This document shows, one piece after another, positions 6,275-13,216 of a DNA stretch of 14,435 nucleotides. Below the pieces are notes generated by a model. It did no database searches and was not told the origin of the DNA. It saw nothing but the letters and a program-made list of their open reading frames with translations. The DNA comes from Bacillota bacterium (GTDB lineage: Bacteria > Bacillota > Clostridia > Christensenellales > SZUA-584): NCBI GenBank assembly GCA_023396555.1, contig JAEWWC010000092.1:1-14435 (forward strand), given 5' to 3'. A program made the translations under genes and the position numbers. Numbering within the stretch: position 1 is the first letter of the stretch; each line of letters opens with the position of its first letter.

Positions 6275-8047
6275 ATGAGAAAGACGAAGATAATCTGCAC
6301 CATCGGGCCGGCGACCGAGACGGAAGCGCCGATGCGGCAGCTGATTGAAAACGGCATGGACGTCGCGCGGCTCAACTTCAGCCACGGGGATTACGAAGTG
6401 CATGGAAACCGAATCAAGCTGATTAAGAAGCTGCGCAGGGAGTATAACCGCGCGGTGGCGATACTGCTGGACACCAAGGGCCCGGAAGTGCGCGTGAAGA
6501 CATTCAAGGACGGCAGCGCGGAGCTCAAGGAAGGCGCCGTGTTTACGCTGGCAATGAACGACTGCGTGGGCGACGCCAAGCGCGTGGCGGTGACGTACCC
6601 GCGGTTGGCGGCTGAGCTGCCCAGGGGCACGCATATACTGCTGGACGACGGCCTCATCGAAATGGTGGCCGAAGAGGTGACGCCGGATGCGATACGCTGC
6701 CGCGTGGTGACGGGCGGCACGCTCAAGAACAACAAGTCAGTCAACGTACCGGACGTGCACCTGAAGATGGACTACATCAGCGAAAAGGACCGCAGCGACA
6801 TACTGTTCGGTATCGAGAACGATGTGGACTACATCGCGGCGTCGTTCTGCCGCACGGCGGCGGACGTGCTTCAGATCCGCAAAATACTGGACAAGAACGG
6901 CGGCAAGCAGATCCACATCATCGCCAAGATCGAAAACGGCAGCGGTGTGGAGAACATCGACGAGATCATCAAGGTCAGCGACGGTATCATGGTGGCCCGT
7001 GGCGACATGGGCGTGGAGATGGACATCGTGGAACTGCCGCGCATACAGAAGCTGCTGATCAAAAAGGCGTATTCCGCGGGCAAGAAGGTGATCACCGCGA
7101 CGCAGATGTTGGATTCGATGATAAACAATCCGCGCCCCACGCGCGCCGAGGCGACGGATGTCGCCAACGCGGTGTACGACGGAACCAGCGCGATCATGCT
7201 GTCGGGCGAGACGGCGATGGGTAAATACCCCATCGAGAGCCTCGTGACGATGTCGCGCATCGCGGAGACTACGGAAAACAACATCCATTACAAGACGCGC
7301 TTCAACAACAAGCTGCCGGAGGTCTGCGCCAGCGTGACCAGCGCGATATCCCACGCCACCTGCTCGACGGCGCACAGCCTGGGCGCGAGCGCGATCATCG
7401 CGTTCACCAAGTCGGGGCGCACCGCAAGGATGGTGTCCAGCTACCGGCCCGCGGTGCCCATCATCGCGTGCTCGCCCAGCGAGAAGACGTATCACCAGCT
7501 GGCGCTGTCGTGGGGCGTCTGCCCGGTGCTGGCTGAGGAGCAGGAGAACACGGACAAGCTGTTTGAGCATGCGGTGGACTGCGCGAAGAGGACAGGGCTG
7601 GTGAAGCACGGCGAGGTGGTGGTGATCACCGCGGGCGTGCCCATCGGCGTATCCGGCACCACCAACACGCTTAAAGTGCATATCGTGGGTAACGTGCTGG
7701 TGAAGGGCACGGGCTTCAACAACATCGCCGTGAACGGCAAGCTGTGCGTGTGCGCGGACGCCGCACAGGCACGCAAGACGTTTGAGCCGGGCGACATACT
7801 GGTGATCCCCAAAACGGATAATTCCATGATGGATATGCTGAAGGAAGCGGCGGGCATCATCACCGAACAGGGCGGCGTGGACTCGCACGCGGCCATCGTG
7901 GGGCTGACACTGGGCATTCCGGTGCTGTGTGACGCGGAGAACGCGACGGGCATACTGAAAAACGGCACGACGGTGACGCTGGACACCACGCGTGGCATGG
8001 TGTATACCGGCCTGACGCAGGTCGGCGAATGCAATCTGCCTGAATGA
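6275..8047 (+). CDS. pyk: Pyruvate kinase with C-terminal PEP-utiliser domain
   Basis: A 590-residue glycolytic enzyme converting phosphoenolpyruvate and ADP to pyruvate and ATP in the cytosol. Motifs in order: TKIICTIGPAT (4-14), MDVARLNFSHG (28-38), LLDTKGPEVR (64-73), the signature IIAKIENGSG with catalytic K218 and metal ligand E220, and ARGDMGVE with D244. The segment around residues 270-310 with TATQMLDSM and RPTRAEATDVANAV is the usual active-site region. A PK C-terminal allosteric domain spans about 350-475. Residues 490-580 form the extra PEP-utiliser mobile domain of Bacillus-type kinases, with GGVDSHAAIVG (H538). Length matches the roughly 585-residue Bacillus form. It is a single-gene unit with its own promoter and terminator. 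The start fits the family N terminus despite the wide SD spacing. Confidence 0.97.
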   Translation: MRKTKIICTIGPATETEAPMRQLIENGMDVARLNFSHGDYEVHGNRIKLIKKLRREYNRAVAILLDTKGPEVRVKTFKDGSAELKEGAVFTLAMNDCVGDAKRVAVTYPRLAAELPRGTHILLDDGLIEMVAEEVTPDAIRCRVVTGGTLKNNKSVNVPDVHLKMDYISEKDRSDILFGIENDVDYIAASFCRTAADVLQIRKILDKNGGKQIHIIAKIENGSGVENIDEIIKVSDGIMVARGDMGVEMDIVELPRIQKLLIKKAYSAGKKVITATQMLDSMINNPRPTRAEATDVANAVYDGTSAIMLSGETAMGKYPIESLVTMSRIAETTENNIHYKTRFNNKLPEVCASVTSAISHATCSTAHSLGASAIIAFTKSGRTARMVSSYRPAVPIIACSPSEKTYHQLALSWGVCPVLAEEQENTDKLFEHAVDCAKRTGLVKHGEVVVITAGVPIGVSGTTNTLKVHIVGNVLVKGTGFNNIAVNGKLCVCADAAQARKTFEPGDILVIPKTDNSMMDMLKEAAGIITEQGGVDSHAAIVGLTLGIPVLCDAENATGILKNGTTVTLDTTRGMVYTGLTQVGECNLPE

Positions 8048-8056
8048 AAATAAACT

Positions 8057-8115
8057 GACTTCGAAAGCGGAGTCTCGAAACGGACGGGCCTCTTAATCAG
8101 GGCCTGTTTTGTTTT
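8057..8115 (+). terminator. pyk transcription terminator
   Basis: A first hairpin lies at 8057-8063/8068-8074 (7 bp, AAAG loop). It is followed by a stem of ACGGGCCT (8084-8091) with GGGCCTGT (8100-8107), two pairs being G-U. The run TTTGTTTT through 8115 comes right after the second stem, so this is the likely termination point for pyk. Confidence 0.65.
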
Positions 8116-8166
8116 CCGGCCAGTGGCTGTAGTCCAGGAGTATCAGGCTTTTACAGCATATTCGTG

Positions 8167-8202
8167 AAAACAGAAGGAGCCGTCATAGCTGCGCGGCTCC
8201 TT
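8167..8202 (-). terminator. Terminator of the exosortase/VIT operon
   Basis: On the minus strand a perfect 9-bp stem AAGGAGCCG/CGGCTCCTT (8202-8194 with 8182-8174, 11-base loop) is followed by CTGTTTTC. It lies about 28 bases after the stop of the VIT-domain gene, in the convergent gap with pyk. The 182-base gap 8048-8229 holds these two terminators and nothing else I can see. Confidence 0.7.
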
Positions 8203-8229
8203 GAGGATCAGGGAATATTAGTATCCGGT

Positions 8230-10914
8230 TTATTTTTGCGCGGGCTTCTTCCTATGCCGGCGTATTGCCAGAACGAGGATAAGGGCAGCGGCGGCAGAAA
8301 GACAGTAGAACAGCGAAGGCTCATCCAGCGTTTCCCGCGCGGCGGCGGCGCTGTCCTGTTCCAGCAGCTGCTCCTGCGCCTCCCACAGCTCGGCCTCCTG
8401 CTGTGCCGTTTCCACCACGATGAACGAGGTTTGCGGCGTGAGCACATGGCTCCGGAACGTGGCGCGCAGGAGCCTCAGCGAGGTGGCTTTGTCCATTGCG
8501 GGGTTGCTGCGGATGGCTGCGTCCAGCGCCAGCGCATCGGCATACTGGCTGCCGGAAAGCGCGAACGCGGCGGTATCGCCCGAGGGAACAATCTCGCTCT
8601 GGCCGTCGTCCCGCACGTACGCGCTGCCGTAAAGCCGCAGCGGGAACACAGCGGGTTCATCAAGTGAATCACCGGTCATATTGCCGTCAAAGTCATAGGG
8701 CGTAAGCTTTAAGTCGTCGCGCAACCGGTAGAAGTACGGGCTTTCGGGATACTGCTTGGCGAGCCACGAGCTGTGCTCCGGTATCAGCGCGCCCGCCGGG
8801 TTGCCCGACGTGAACAGTATCACGGGTACCGTGTCGCCACCGTTTTCAGTGAGCGCCGTTTTGACGGCCAGCGCAAGGTTGAATCCGCTGTGAGGGACGA
8901 CATGAATGTTGCGCGCGTCCGCCAACGCCGCTTCGGTGAGGCCGTACGACGCGAATATCACCCGGGCATCGCTGATGCCGTTCATGGACGCGTAATCCTC
9001 GATCAGCGACAGCTGGTAGCCGATGTTGCTGTGCGCGGAGCTGTCCACGATAAACCAGTAAGTTTTACCGCGTGTTTCGGCGGCAGGCAGTGTCCGCTTC
9101 ATATCAGCGGAGACCAGTGTACCGCCACTGAACTTGACTTCGTCCGGCGTGTTGGCGGCGCTGATGTCGACGGTCTGGCCATCCAGCGTGAGTCTGAGGG
9201 GCTGCGTGTGGATAATCTCAAAGCCGGTATGGCGCGTTTCGCCCTGACCGAACGGGAATACGCGCAGCTCCAGCCGCCCGTCGTCCGCATAGTGCAGCAC
9301 GCCGGGGTCCTGCTGGACGCGGACGATGTCCTCATACACCGACATCGCGGCGCGTTCGTCCGCCAGTATGCCGTATTTGCGGTTCGCGCCCACATCCAGA
9401 TAGTAGTCGCTGACGTAAGCGCCTTCGGGCAGCGGGAACAGCGTCACATATTCGTTGTTCCAGCCATCCGACGGATTTTTCAGCGCAAGGTGAATCCAGG
9501 TGCGGTTTGCGCCGATCTCCGCGTCGTAGGCGGTCTCCGTCTGCACATCGGTGAGGCGCACGTCGGTGGGCGTCTGTTCATTCACGGTCACGCCATCGGA
9601 TATTCCGCCATCCCAGGACACATCGTATTCGTCAAAGAACAGCCGCCGCATGCGGTCGATGTCACCTTCGCGCATTACCTTGTTATCCAGTACCAGCGCG
9701 GAGTAGGCGGCGGAGATGAGCGGCGTGTTATTGGTGGTGGAGAACTCGGCAAATATGTCGCGGCTGATTTCGAACGTGCCGCCGGAGCTGTCCAGCGTAC
9801 GCTCCAGCCGCCCCAGATCCACCGGCTCGCCCGAGGGGGCTGCGCCCGTCTCCAGGTAGGATGCGGCGTTTGCAAGGTTCTGGCGGTCGCCTATGTAGCC
9901 GGTGAGCATGCAGGCAGGTATCAGCAGCAGCGCCGGCAGGAACACGGCCAGCACACGCGCGCTGCCCCACAGGTCTTTAAGCTGCCGCCACTCGCGGACG
10001 ATCTCGAACATCTGCATCAGAAGCGCCCCGGCAGGCGCGAATACCAGCCCGCCCACGATGACGATCAATCCCAGCAGGCCGACTGGCATGTACGGCACGA
10101 ACACGACAAAGAAATACACGAAGTAGACCAGCGCCGCGGACAGCAGGAAGAAGCGCAGCAGACGCAGCCGTTTGTCGGTAAACGGCGGTATCAGCAGGAC
10201 GACGCCGTTGACGACGGGAATGATAAAGAAAGCCGGATCGGAGAAGTCGCCAAACATATTCGTCATTTCCAGATTGATCAGCAACCCGATGAGCGGCAGG
10301 GCGATTGAAAAGATGGAATAGAGCACGGCCCAGCGGCGCTTGCGGCTCTTTTCGGTCAGCAGCGCGCCGGAACCGCGCATCAGGACGATGCGTCCCAGCA
10401 GGTAAGCGGCGGCGAACGCGCCCGCGATGATCAGTATCATCGAGACGGTTTCCAGCCGAACGCCGGTGACGATGTTGAATGCGAGGAACCAAACGAAGGG
10501 CAGCGCAATAAGCCCCAGCACGTACCGGCCTGTGTCTGTTCGAGGCTCCGTCGCTTTGGACAGCGCGGACGCGGCATACAGCACGGAGATGGCGCACAGC
10601 AGCATGGCGACAAGGCGCAGGCTGACAGCTCCGCCGAACAGGGCGGCGTTGTCCAGCAGCAGCGCGGACGCGGCCATCACGGCGCAGCCGGACACGGCGA
10701 GTGCGATCAGCGCTTCACGGTGAGCTGATTCTCGCTGGCGGCAGACGATGGCGTAACCGGTGAAAGCCGCGTTAAACGCGATGCTCACGGCAAGCATCCA
10801 CAGCGCGCTGGAGTGTGACGTCTGTGTCAGCAACGCGATGAGGCCGGCGGCCAGCAGCGTCTGAGGCAGCGTAATGAACGGAATGATCCGCGAGGGCTTA
10901 TCGATGTTTTTCAT
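8230..10914 (-). CDS. Polytopic membrane protein with VIT/VWA-like region and C-terminal exosortase sorting signal
   Basis: An 894-residue membrane protein. Residues 12-340 carry about ten or eleven hydrophobic helices. The remainder up to about 866 is hydrophilic and presumably outside the cell. Residues 485-567 resemble a VIT domain (FPLPEGAYV, VYEDIVRVQQDPGVLHY, LRVFPFGQGE). Residues 618-710 resemble a VWA fold, but the metal motif DSSAHS (624-629) is not a full DxSxS. LTPQTSFIVVET (825-836) is a segment often seen after VWA in VIT proteins. The C terminus LDEPS (863-867), a helix at 868-884 and RRHRKK looks like a PEP-CTERM/MSEP-CTERM sorting signal. The gene overlaps the upstream exosortase gene by 17 bases and has a clean AGGAGG SD 5 bases before the ATG. 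It is best seen as that enzyme's dedicated substrate; its physiological role is unknown. Confidence 0.85.
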   Translation of the reverse strand: MKNIDKPSRIIPFITLPQTLLAAGLIALLTQTSHSSALWMLAVSIAFNAAFTGYAIVCRQRESAHREALIALAVSGCAVMAASALLLDNAALFGGAVSLRLVAMLLCAISVLYAASALSKATEPRTDTGRYVLGLIALPFVWFLAFNIVTGVRLETVSMILIIAGAFAAAYLLGRIVLMRGSGALLTEKSRKRRWAVLYSIFSIALPLIGLLINLEMTNMFGDFSDPAFFIIPVVNGVVLLIPPFTDKRLRLLRFFLLSAALVYFVYFFVVFVPYMPVGLLGLIVIVGGLVFAPAGALLMQMFEIVREWRQLKDLWGSARVLAVFLPALLLIPACMLTGYIGDRQNLANAASYLETGAAPSGEPVDLGRLERTLDSSGGTFEISRDIFAEFSTTNNTPLISAAYSALVLDNKVMREGDIDRMRRLFFDEYDVSWDGGISDGVTVNEQTPTDVRLTDVQTETAYDAEIGANRTWIHLALKNPSDGWNNEYVTLFPLPEGAYVSDYYLDVGANRKYGILADERAAMSVYEDIVRVQQDPGVLHYADDGRLELRVFPFGQGETRHTGFEIIHTQPLRLTLDGQTVDISAANTPDEVKFSGGTLVSADMKRTLPAAETRGKTYWFIVDSSAHSNIGYQLSLIEDYASMNGISDARVIFASYGLTEAALADARNIHVVPHSGFNLALAVKTALTENGGDTVPVILFTSGNPAGALIPEHSSWLAKQYPESPYFYRLRDDLKLTPYDFDGNMTGDSLDEPAVFPLRLYGSAYVRDDGQSEIVPSGDTAAFALSGSQYADALALDAAIRSNPAMDKATSLRLLRATFRSHVLTPQTSFIVVETAQQEAELWEAQEQLLEQDSAAAARETLDEPSLFYCLSAAAALILVLAIRRHRKKPAQK

Positions 10915-11437
10915 GGAGGCCTCCTGTCAGTTTGTTGACGAGCATGAAACTGCCGGCGATGGCGGCGAGATACAGCGCAATGCCGATCCCGGTATGCAGA
11001 GTAGCAAACTTCTCATACGACACGAACGGCACCGAACCAATGATGCGCACACAGCTGACGAACACGCCGATGGCGGCGGAACCGGCCAGTGCAAGCACAA
11101 AAAAAGCGGCCTTGGCGTAACCGCGAAGCCGGCGCGTGAAGGCGCAGACCATCAGGCAGAACAGCATGACGATGAAGTTCATCCCCATACAGGCGGGACC
11201 GACAGCGAAGCTGCCGCCCGCTGACACATAACCCACGCCGCTCTGGTAATACAATGAGGTATTGAAAAAAGCTTCGGTGGCTTTTGCATGCGGCCACAGC
11301 AGCACGCGCAGAATGCTATCGTCCGTCGAGCCGTACCAGACGAGCAGCCCCGCGCCAATGAGCAGCGCGAGGGCGCCCAGCACGATATCCGCCTTATGTC
11401 TGCGGAGGATGTTGAACAGGTTTGGCGTTATAATCAC
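10898..11437 (-). CDS. Exosortase-family protein (XrtK/XrtN-like)
   Basis: A small polytopic membrane protein, about 179 residues from a GTG at 11437. It has the three exosortase catalytic elements: GPACMGMNF (Cys), SCVRIIG (Arg) and LHTGIGIALY (His), at residues 83, 131 and 148 counted from the GTG, embedded in hydrophobic helices as in the family. Exosortases cleave C-terminal sorting signals and pass proteins to a new anchor or release them. Its only evident partner is the next gene, which ends in such a signal. By recall the arrangement matches XrtK/MSEP-CTERM or XrtN/VIT pairs known from other phyla. The start is uncertain: an AAAGGCGGTGAT SD-like box covers the GTG, and no ATG follows at normal spacing; upstream in-frame codons lie before the predicted transcription start. 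Confidence 0.82.
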   Translation of the reverse strand: MIITPNLFNILRRHKADIVLGALALLIGAGLLVWYGSTDDSILRVLLWPHAKATEAFFNTSLYYQSGVGYVSAGGSFAVGPACMGMNFIVMLFCLMVCAFTRRLRGYAKAAFFVLALAGSAAIGVFVSCVRIIGSVPFVSYEKFATLHTGIGIALYLAAIAGSFMLVNKLTGGLHEKHR

Positions 11438-11456
11438 CGCCTTTCGGATTGTGATG

Positions 11457-11485
11457 ATTATAACAAATATATTATCGAATATCAA
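11457..11485 (-). promoter_or_regulatory. Promoter of the exosortase/VIT operon
   Basis: On the minus strand TTGATA (11485-11480) and a perfect TATAAT (11462-11457) are separated by exactly 17 bases. Predicted transcription starts near 11450, so translation of the exosortase must begin downstream of that, which rules out the in-frame TTG at 11485. Confidence 0.75.
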
Positions 11486-11577
11486 TAATTATTTAAGGAT
11501 AAACGGATATTAAGCTTGGAGTGGTGGTCAGGTCGGAGGGATTAAACCCGGCTTCGGTACGGCAATACGCTGACCCG

Positions 11578-11605
11578 GGGATCCTCATTGCATTCGGAAT
11601 GACAG
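11578..11605. repeat. Short dispersed repeat, copy 2
   Basis: A diverged copy of the element at 1648-1676, in the same orientation: GGGATCCTCATTG then CATTCGGAATGACAG. It lies in the gap between the exosortase promoter and the DUF3892 gene. The remaining bases of this gap (11486-11577) show no gene. Confidence 0.6.
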
Positions 11606-11608
11606 TGA

Positions 11609-11641
11609 AGAGGGGGCCTCGCATACGGGCGCGACCCCTCT
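11609..11641 (-). terminator. Possible terminator-like hairpin after the DUF3892 gene
   Basis: AGAGGGG (11609-11615) pairs with CCCCTCT (11635-11641) around a 19-base GC-rich loop with some inner pairing. It lies about 25 bases past the stop of the minus-strand DUF3892 gene. The following minus-strand sequence has only a weak T content, so termination is uncertain; it also abuts the dispersed repeat. Confidence 0.4.
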
Positions 11642-11665
11642 CCATAATTGGTCAACTGTGATGGG

Positions 11666-11956
11666 TTACTGCGTCACGGACGGCAGGTTGCCGAGGTTAT
11701 TGTTTTCGCTGTCGTCCGGCAGGGACTTTAAGTATTCGCTGCCGTTGCGAGTGGCGATGCCGACGCCCTGTATGCCGCCGTGCCGCGCCAGTTCGACGCC
11801 CTCCTCCTTGCTCAGCATGCGTCCGTCCGCCAGCTTGTAGCCGGTGATGCGCCCACCCTCCTTGACCAGTGCGACGATGGGCTGTGCGTCTGCGTTGGGT
11901 GTGGGGATGTCCTGCAGCGCCATTAAAGGCAGCTTGGATAAATCGATATCAGGCAT
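11666..11956 (-). CDS. DUF3892 domain protein
   Basis: A 96-residue soluble protein of unknown function. Residues 25-92 fit DUF3892: a VALVKEGGRITGYKL strand, ADGRMLSKEEGVELARHG, then GVGIATRNGSEYLKS and the closing NNNLGNLPSV. The N-terminal 20 residues (MPDIDLSKLPLMAL) are outside the domain. An AGGAGG SD (11966-11971) stands 9 bases before the ATG. It is transcribed alone and divergently from the TetR-family gene, sharing a 168-base intergenic region. No function can be inferred beyond the family; a small accessory protein of the spore- or stress-related DUF kind is only a guess. Confidence 0.85.
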   Translation of the reverse strand: MPDIDLSKLPLMALQDIPTPNADAQPIVALVKEGGRITGYKLADGRMLSKEEGVELARHGGIQGVGIATRNGSEYLKSLPDDSENNNLGNLPSVTQ

Positions 11957-12056
11957 GAATGAAAACCTCCTGTCAAGTCTCTGCGTTTAGTTTGTCCAGC
12001 CGGGGTGTCATCGTATTCGAAACGAGGCGGATGTGAGCGGTTTGCTTAACCTGTTA

Positions 12057-12085
12057 TTGACAGCGAGATTGAACAGAATTATAAT
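12057..12085 (+). promoter_or_regulatory. Consensus promoter of the TetR-family gene
   Basis: TTGACA (12057-12062) and TATAAT (12080-12085) match the sigma-A consensus at all twelve positions with the ideal 17-base spacer. The start is expected near 12092. On the minus strand a TATAAT also reads at 12083-12078 and could serve the DUF3892 gene, but with no good -35. Confidence 0.8.
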
Positions 12086-12108
12086 CGAATAAATGAAAAA
12101 AATATTCG
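12086..12108. promoter_or_regulatory. Candidate operator for the TetR-family regulator
   Basis: A perfect inverted repeat CGAATA (12086-12091) / TATTCG (12103-12108) with an 11-base A-rich spacer sits directly after the -10 box and covers the predicted transcription start. Position and size suit autorepression by the TetR protein encoded 17 bases downstream. A further TATTCG half-site occurs at 12014-12019. Confidence 0.5.
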
Positions 12109-12124
12109 TTTAAAGGACAAGAGC

Positions 12125-12706
12125 ATGCGAAAACGGATGGACGACGAAATCATTTTACAAGCCGCCCTCAAATGCTTTGCCGCTTACGGATACAAGAAGA
12201 CGACGCTGGAGGACATCGCCCGGGGACTCGGCCTTGGCAACAGCAGCGTTTACGCGTATACCACGAGCAAGCGCGCGCTGTACGAGGACGTGGTGCGGTA
12301 TGTGATGATGCGCTGGCAGAGCCGCGTGAAAGCAGCGGTGGAGTGTGAAACCACGGCTGCGTCGCGGTTCCGCGTGCTGTGCGAGACGGCGCTATTGTAT
12401 CTGGCTGAAGACACGGATTTCTGCGCGCTGCTCAGGAACGACCATACCATATTCCCCATGTTCCCCGAAGCGGACCCTTACGAGGAGATCAACGCCGAGT
12501 CGGTCGGCATGATCGCCCGCGTGCTTGAAGAGGGTCAGCAGAGCGGCGAATTCCGAAAGCTGGATACCGATGCGGTGTCCGAACTCATATTTTCCATCTA
12601 CAAGGGCTTCATCATCCGGGCGTACATCGAGTGCGAGGAGCGTTTCATGGAGACGCATATGGCACAGGCGCTCGACCTGATCGTAAGCGGCATATTGAAG
12701 AAATAG
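12125..12706 (+). CDS. TetR/AcrR-family transcriptional regulator
   Basis: A 193-residue DNA-binding repressor-type protein. The N-terminal TetR_N domain is clear: ILQAALKCFAAYGYKKTTL (10-28), then EDIARGLGLGNSSVYAY as the helix-turn-helix (about 29-45) and TSKRALYEDVV. The usual aromatic in the YxYFxSKE motif is replaced (YAYTTSK), a small deviation. The rest is a helical ligand-binding/dimerisation domain with no recognisable ligand signature. AAAGGA (12112-12117) stands 7 bases before the ATG. It is preceded by a consensus promoter with an inverted repeat at the start site, suggesting autoregulation. Likely targets are itself, the downstream SCP2-M24 pair and perhaps the divergent DUF3892 gene; this is inference from position. 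Confidence 0.92.
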   Translation: MRKRMDDEIILQAALKCFAAYGYKKTTLEDIARGLGLGNSSVYAYTTSKRALYEDVVRYVMMRWQSRVKAAVECETTAASRFRVLCETALLYLAEDTDFCALLRNDHTIFPMFPEADPYEEINAESVGMIARVLEEGQQSGEFRKLDTDAVSELIFSIYKGFIIRAYIECEERFMETHMAQALDLIVSGILKK

Positions 12707-12709
12707 AGG

Positions 12710-12740
12710 GCAGTGCGGTGTTGCGCTGCTTTTTCCTTTT
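12710..12740 (+). terminator. Intrinsic terminator after the TetR-family gene
   Basis: GCAGTGC (12710-12716) pairs with GCGCTGC (12723-12729), one G-U pair, 6-base loop, followed by TTTTT, CC and TTTT. It begins 4 bases after the regulator's stop codon, so the SCP2 gene depends on read-through or on a weak own promoter. A TATGAT at 12774-12779 could be a -10 box but lacks a -35. Confidence 0.65.
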
Positions 12741-12798
12741 TAGGTTTTCCGGAGCGGCTGGGCTTCGGGGCTTTATGATACGAAAGGAGTGGCACGGT

Positions 12799-13203
12799 AT
12801 GGATAAGCTGTTGTATTTGTCTTCCCAATGGGGGGAAGAGGTAAAAAAGAGGCTGAGCGAGGGCTTAACGCCGGACAAGATGAACAACCTCACTTCCTCA
12901 ATGACCAACATCTACACCAATTGCCCGGGCAGCGGAGCCGAGAAGTTCTTCTATGTGGCGTTTACGGACGGCGCGGTAAGCAGCGTGCAGGTGGGCGACG
13001 GGCAAGGCCCCAAGGCGGAGTTCACCATCACAGGGGAATATGAAACGTTTGTCCAAATTTCCCGCGAGGAGCTGGGCGCGCAGAAGGCGCTGATGGGAGG
13101 CAAGCTGAAGCTGCGCGGCAACATGGTCAAAGCATTGAAGCTTGCGTCGCTGGTGGATCGGCTGAATAAGATCATCGCGACGATACCCACCGAGTTTGAA
13201 TGA
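12799..13203 (+). CDS. SCP2 sterol-binding-domain protein
   Basis: A 134-residue soluble protein with no signal peptide or membrane segment. The whole chain fits the SCP2 (sterol carrier protein 2) fold: KFFYVAFTDGAVSSVQVGDG is the central strand region, AEFTITGEYETFVQISRE the typical D/G-containing turn and helix, and MGGKLKLRGNMVKALKLASLVDRL the conserved end with GKLKLRG. Bacterial stand-alone SCP2 proteins bind hydrophobic ligands, but the ligand here is unknown. The ATG at 12799 was chosen because AAAGGAG (12783-12789) lies 9 bases upstream; the frame is open further upstream only across the TetR gene and terminator. It lies 13 bases before the M24 gene, so the two are co-transcribed. 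Confidence 0.85.
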   Translation: MDKLLYLSSQWGEEVKKRLSEGLTPDKMNNLTSSMTNIYTNCPGSGAEKFFYVAFTDGAVSSVQVGDGQGPKAEFTITGEYETFVQISREELGAQKALMGGKLKLRGNMVKALKLASLVDRLNKIIATIPTEFE

Positions 13204-13216
13204 GGAGGGTATTATC

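Noticed and set aside
6737..7888. Minus-strand 383-codon frame opposite pyk
   Set aside because: An antisense shadow of a well-recognised enzyme, Arg/His/Ala-rich with no family features.
8773..10308. Plus-strand open frame of 511 codons opposite the VIT gene
   Set aside because: It is an antisense shadow produced by GC-rich third positions; the translation is Arg/His/Val-rich with no domain, while the minus strand encodes a coherent protein.
12631..12798. N-terminal extension of the SCP2 gene
   Set aside because: The in-frame extension overlaps the TetR coding region and the terminator hairpin, while a proper SD precedes the ATG at 12799.
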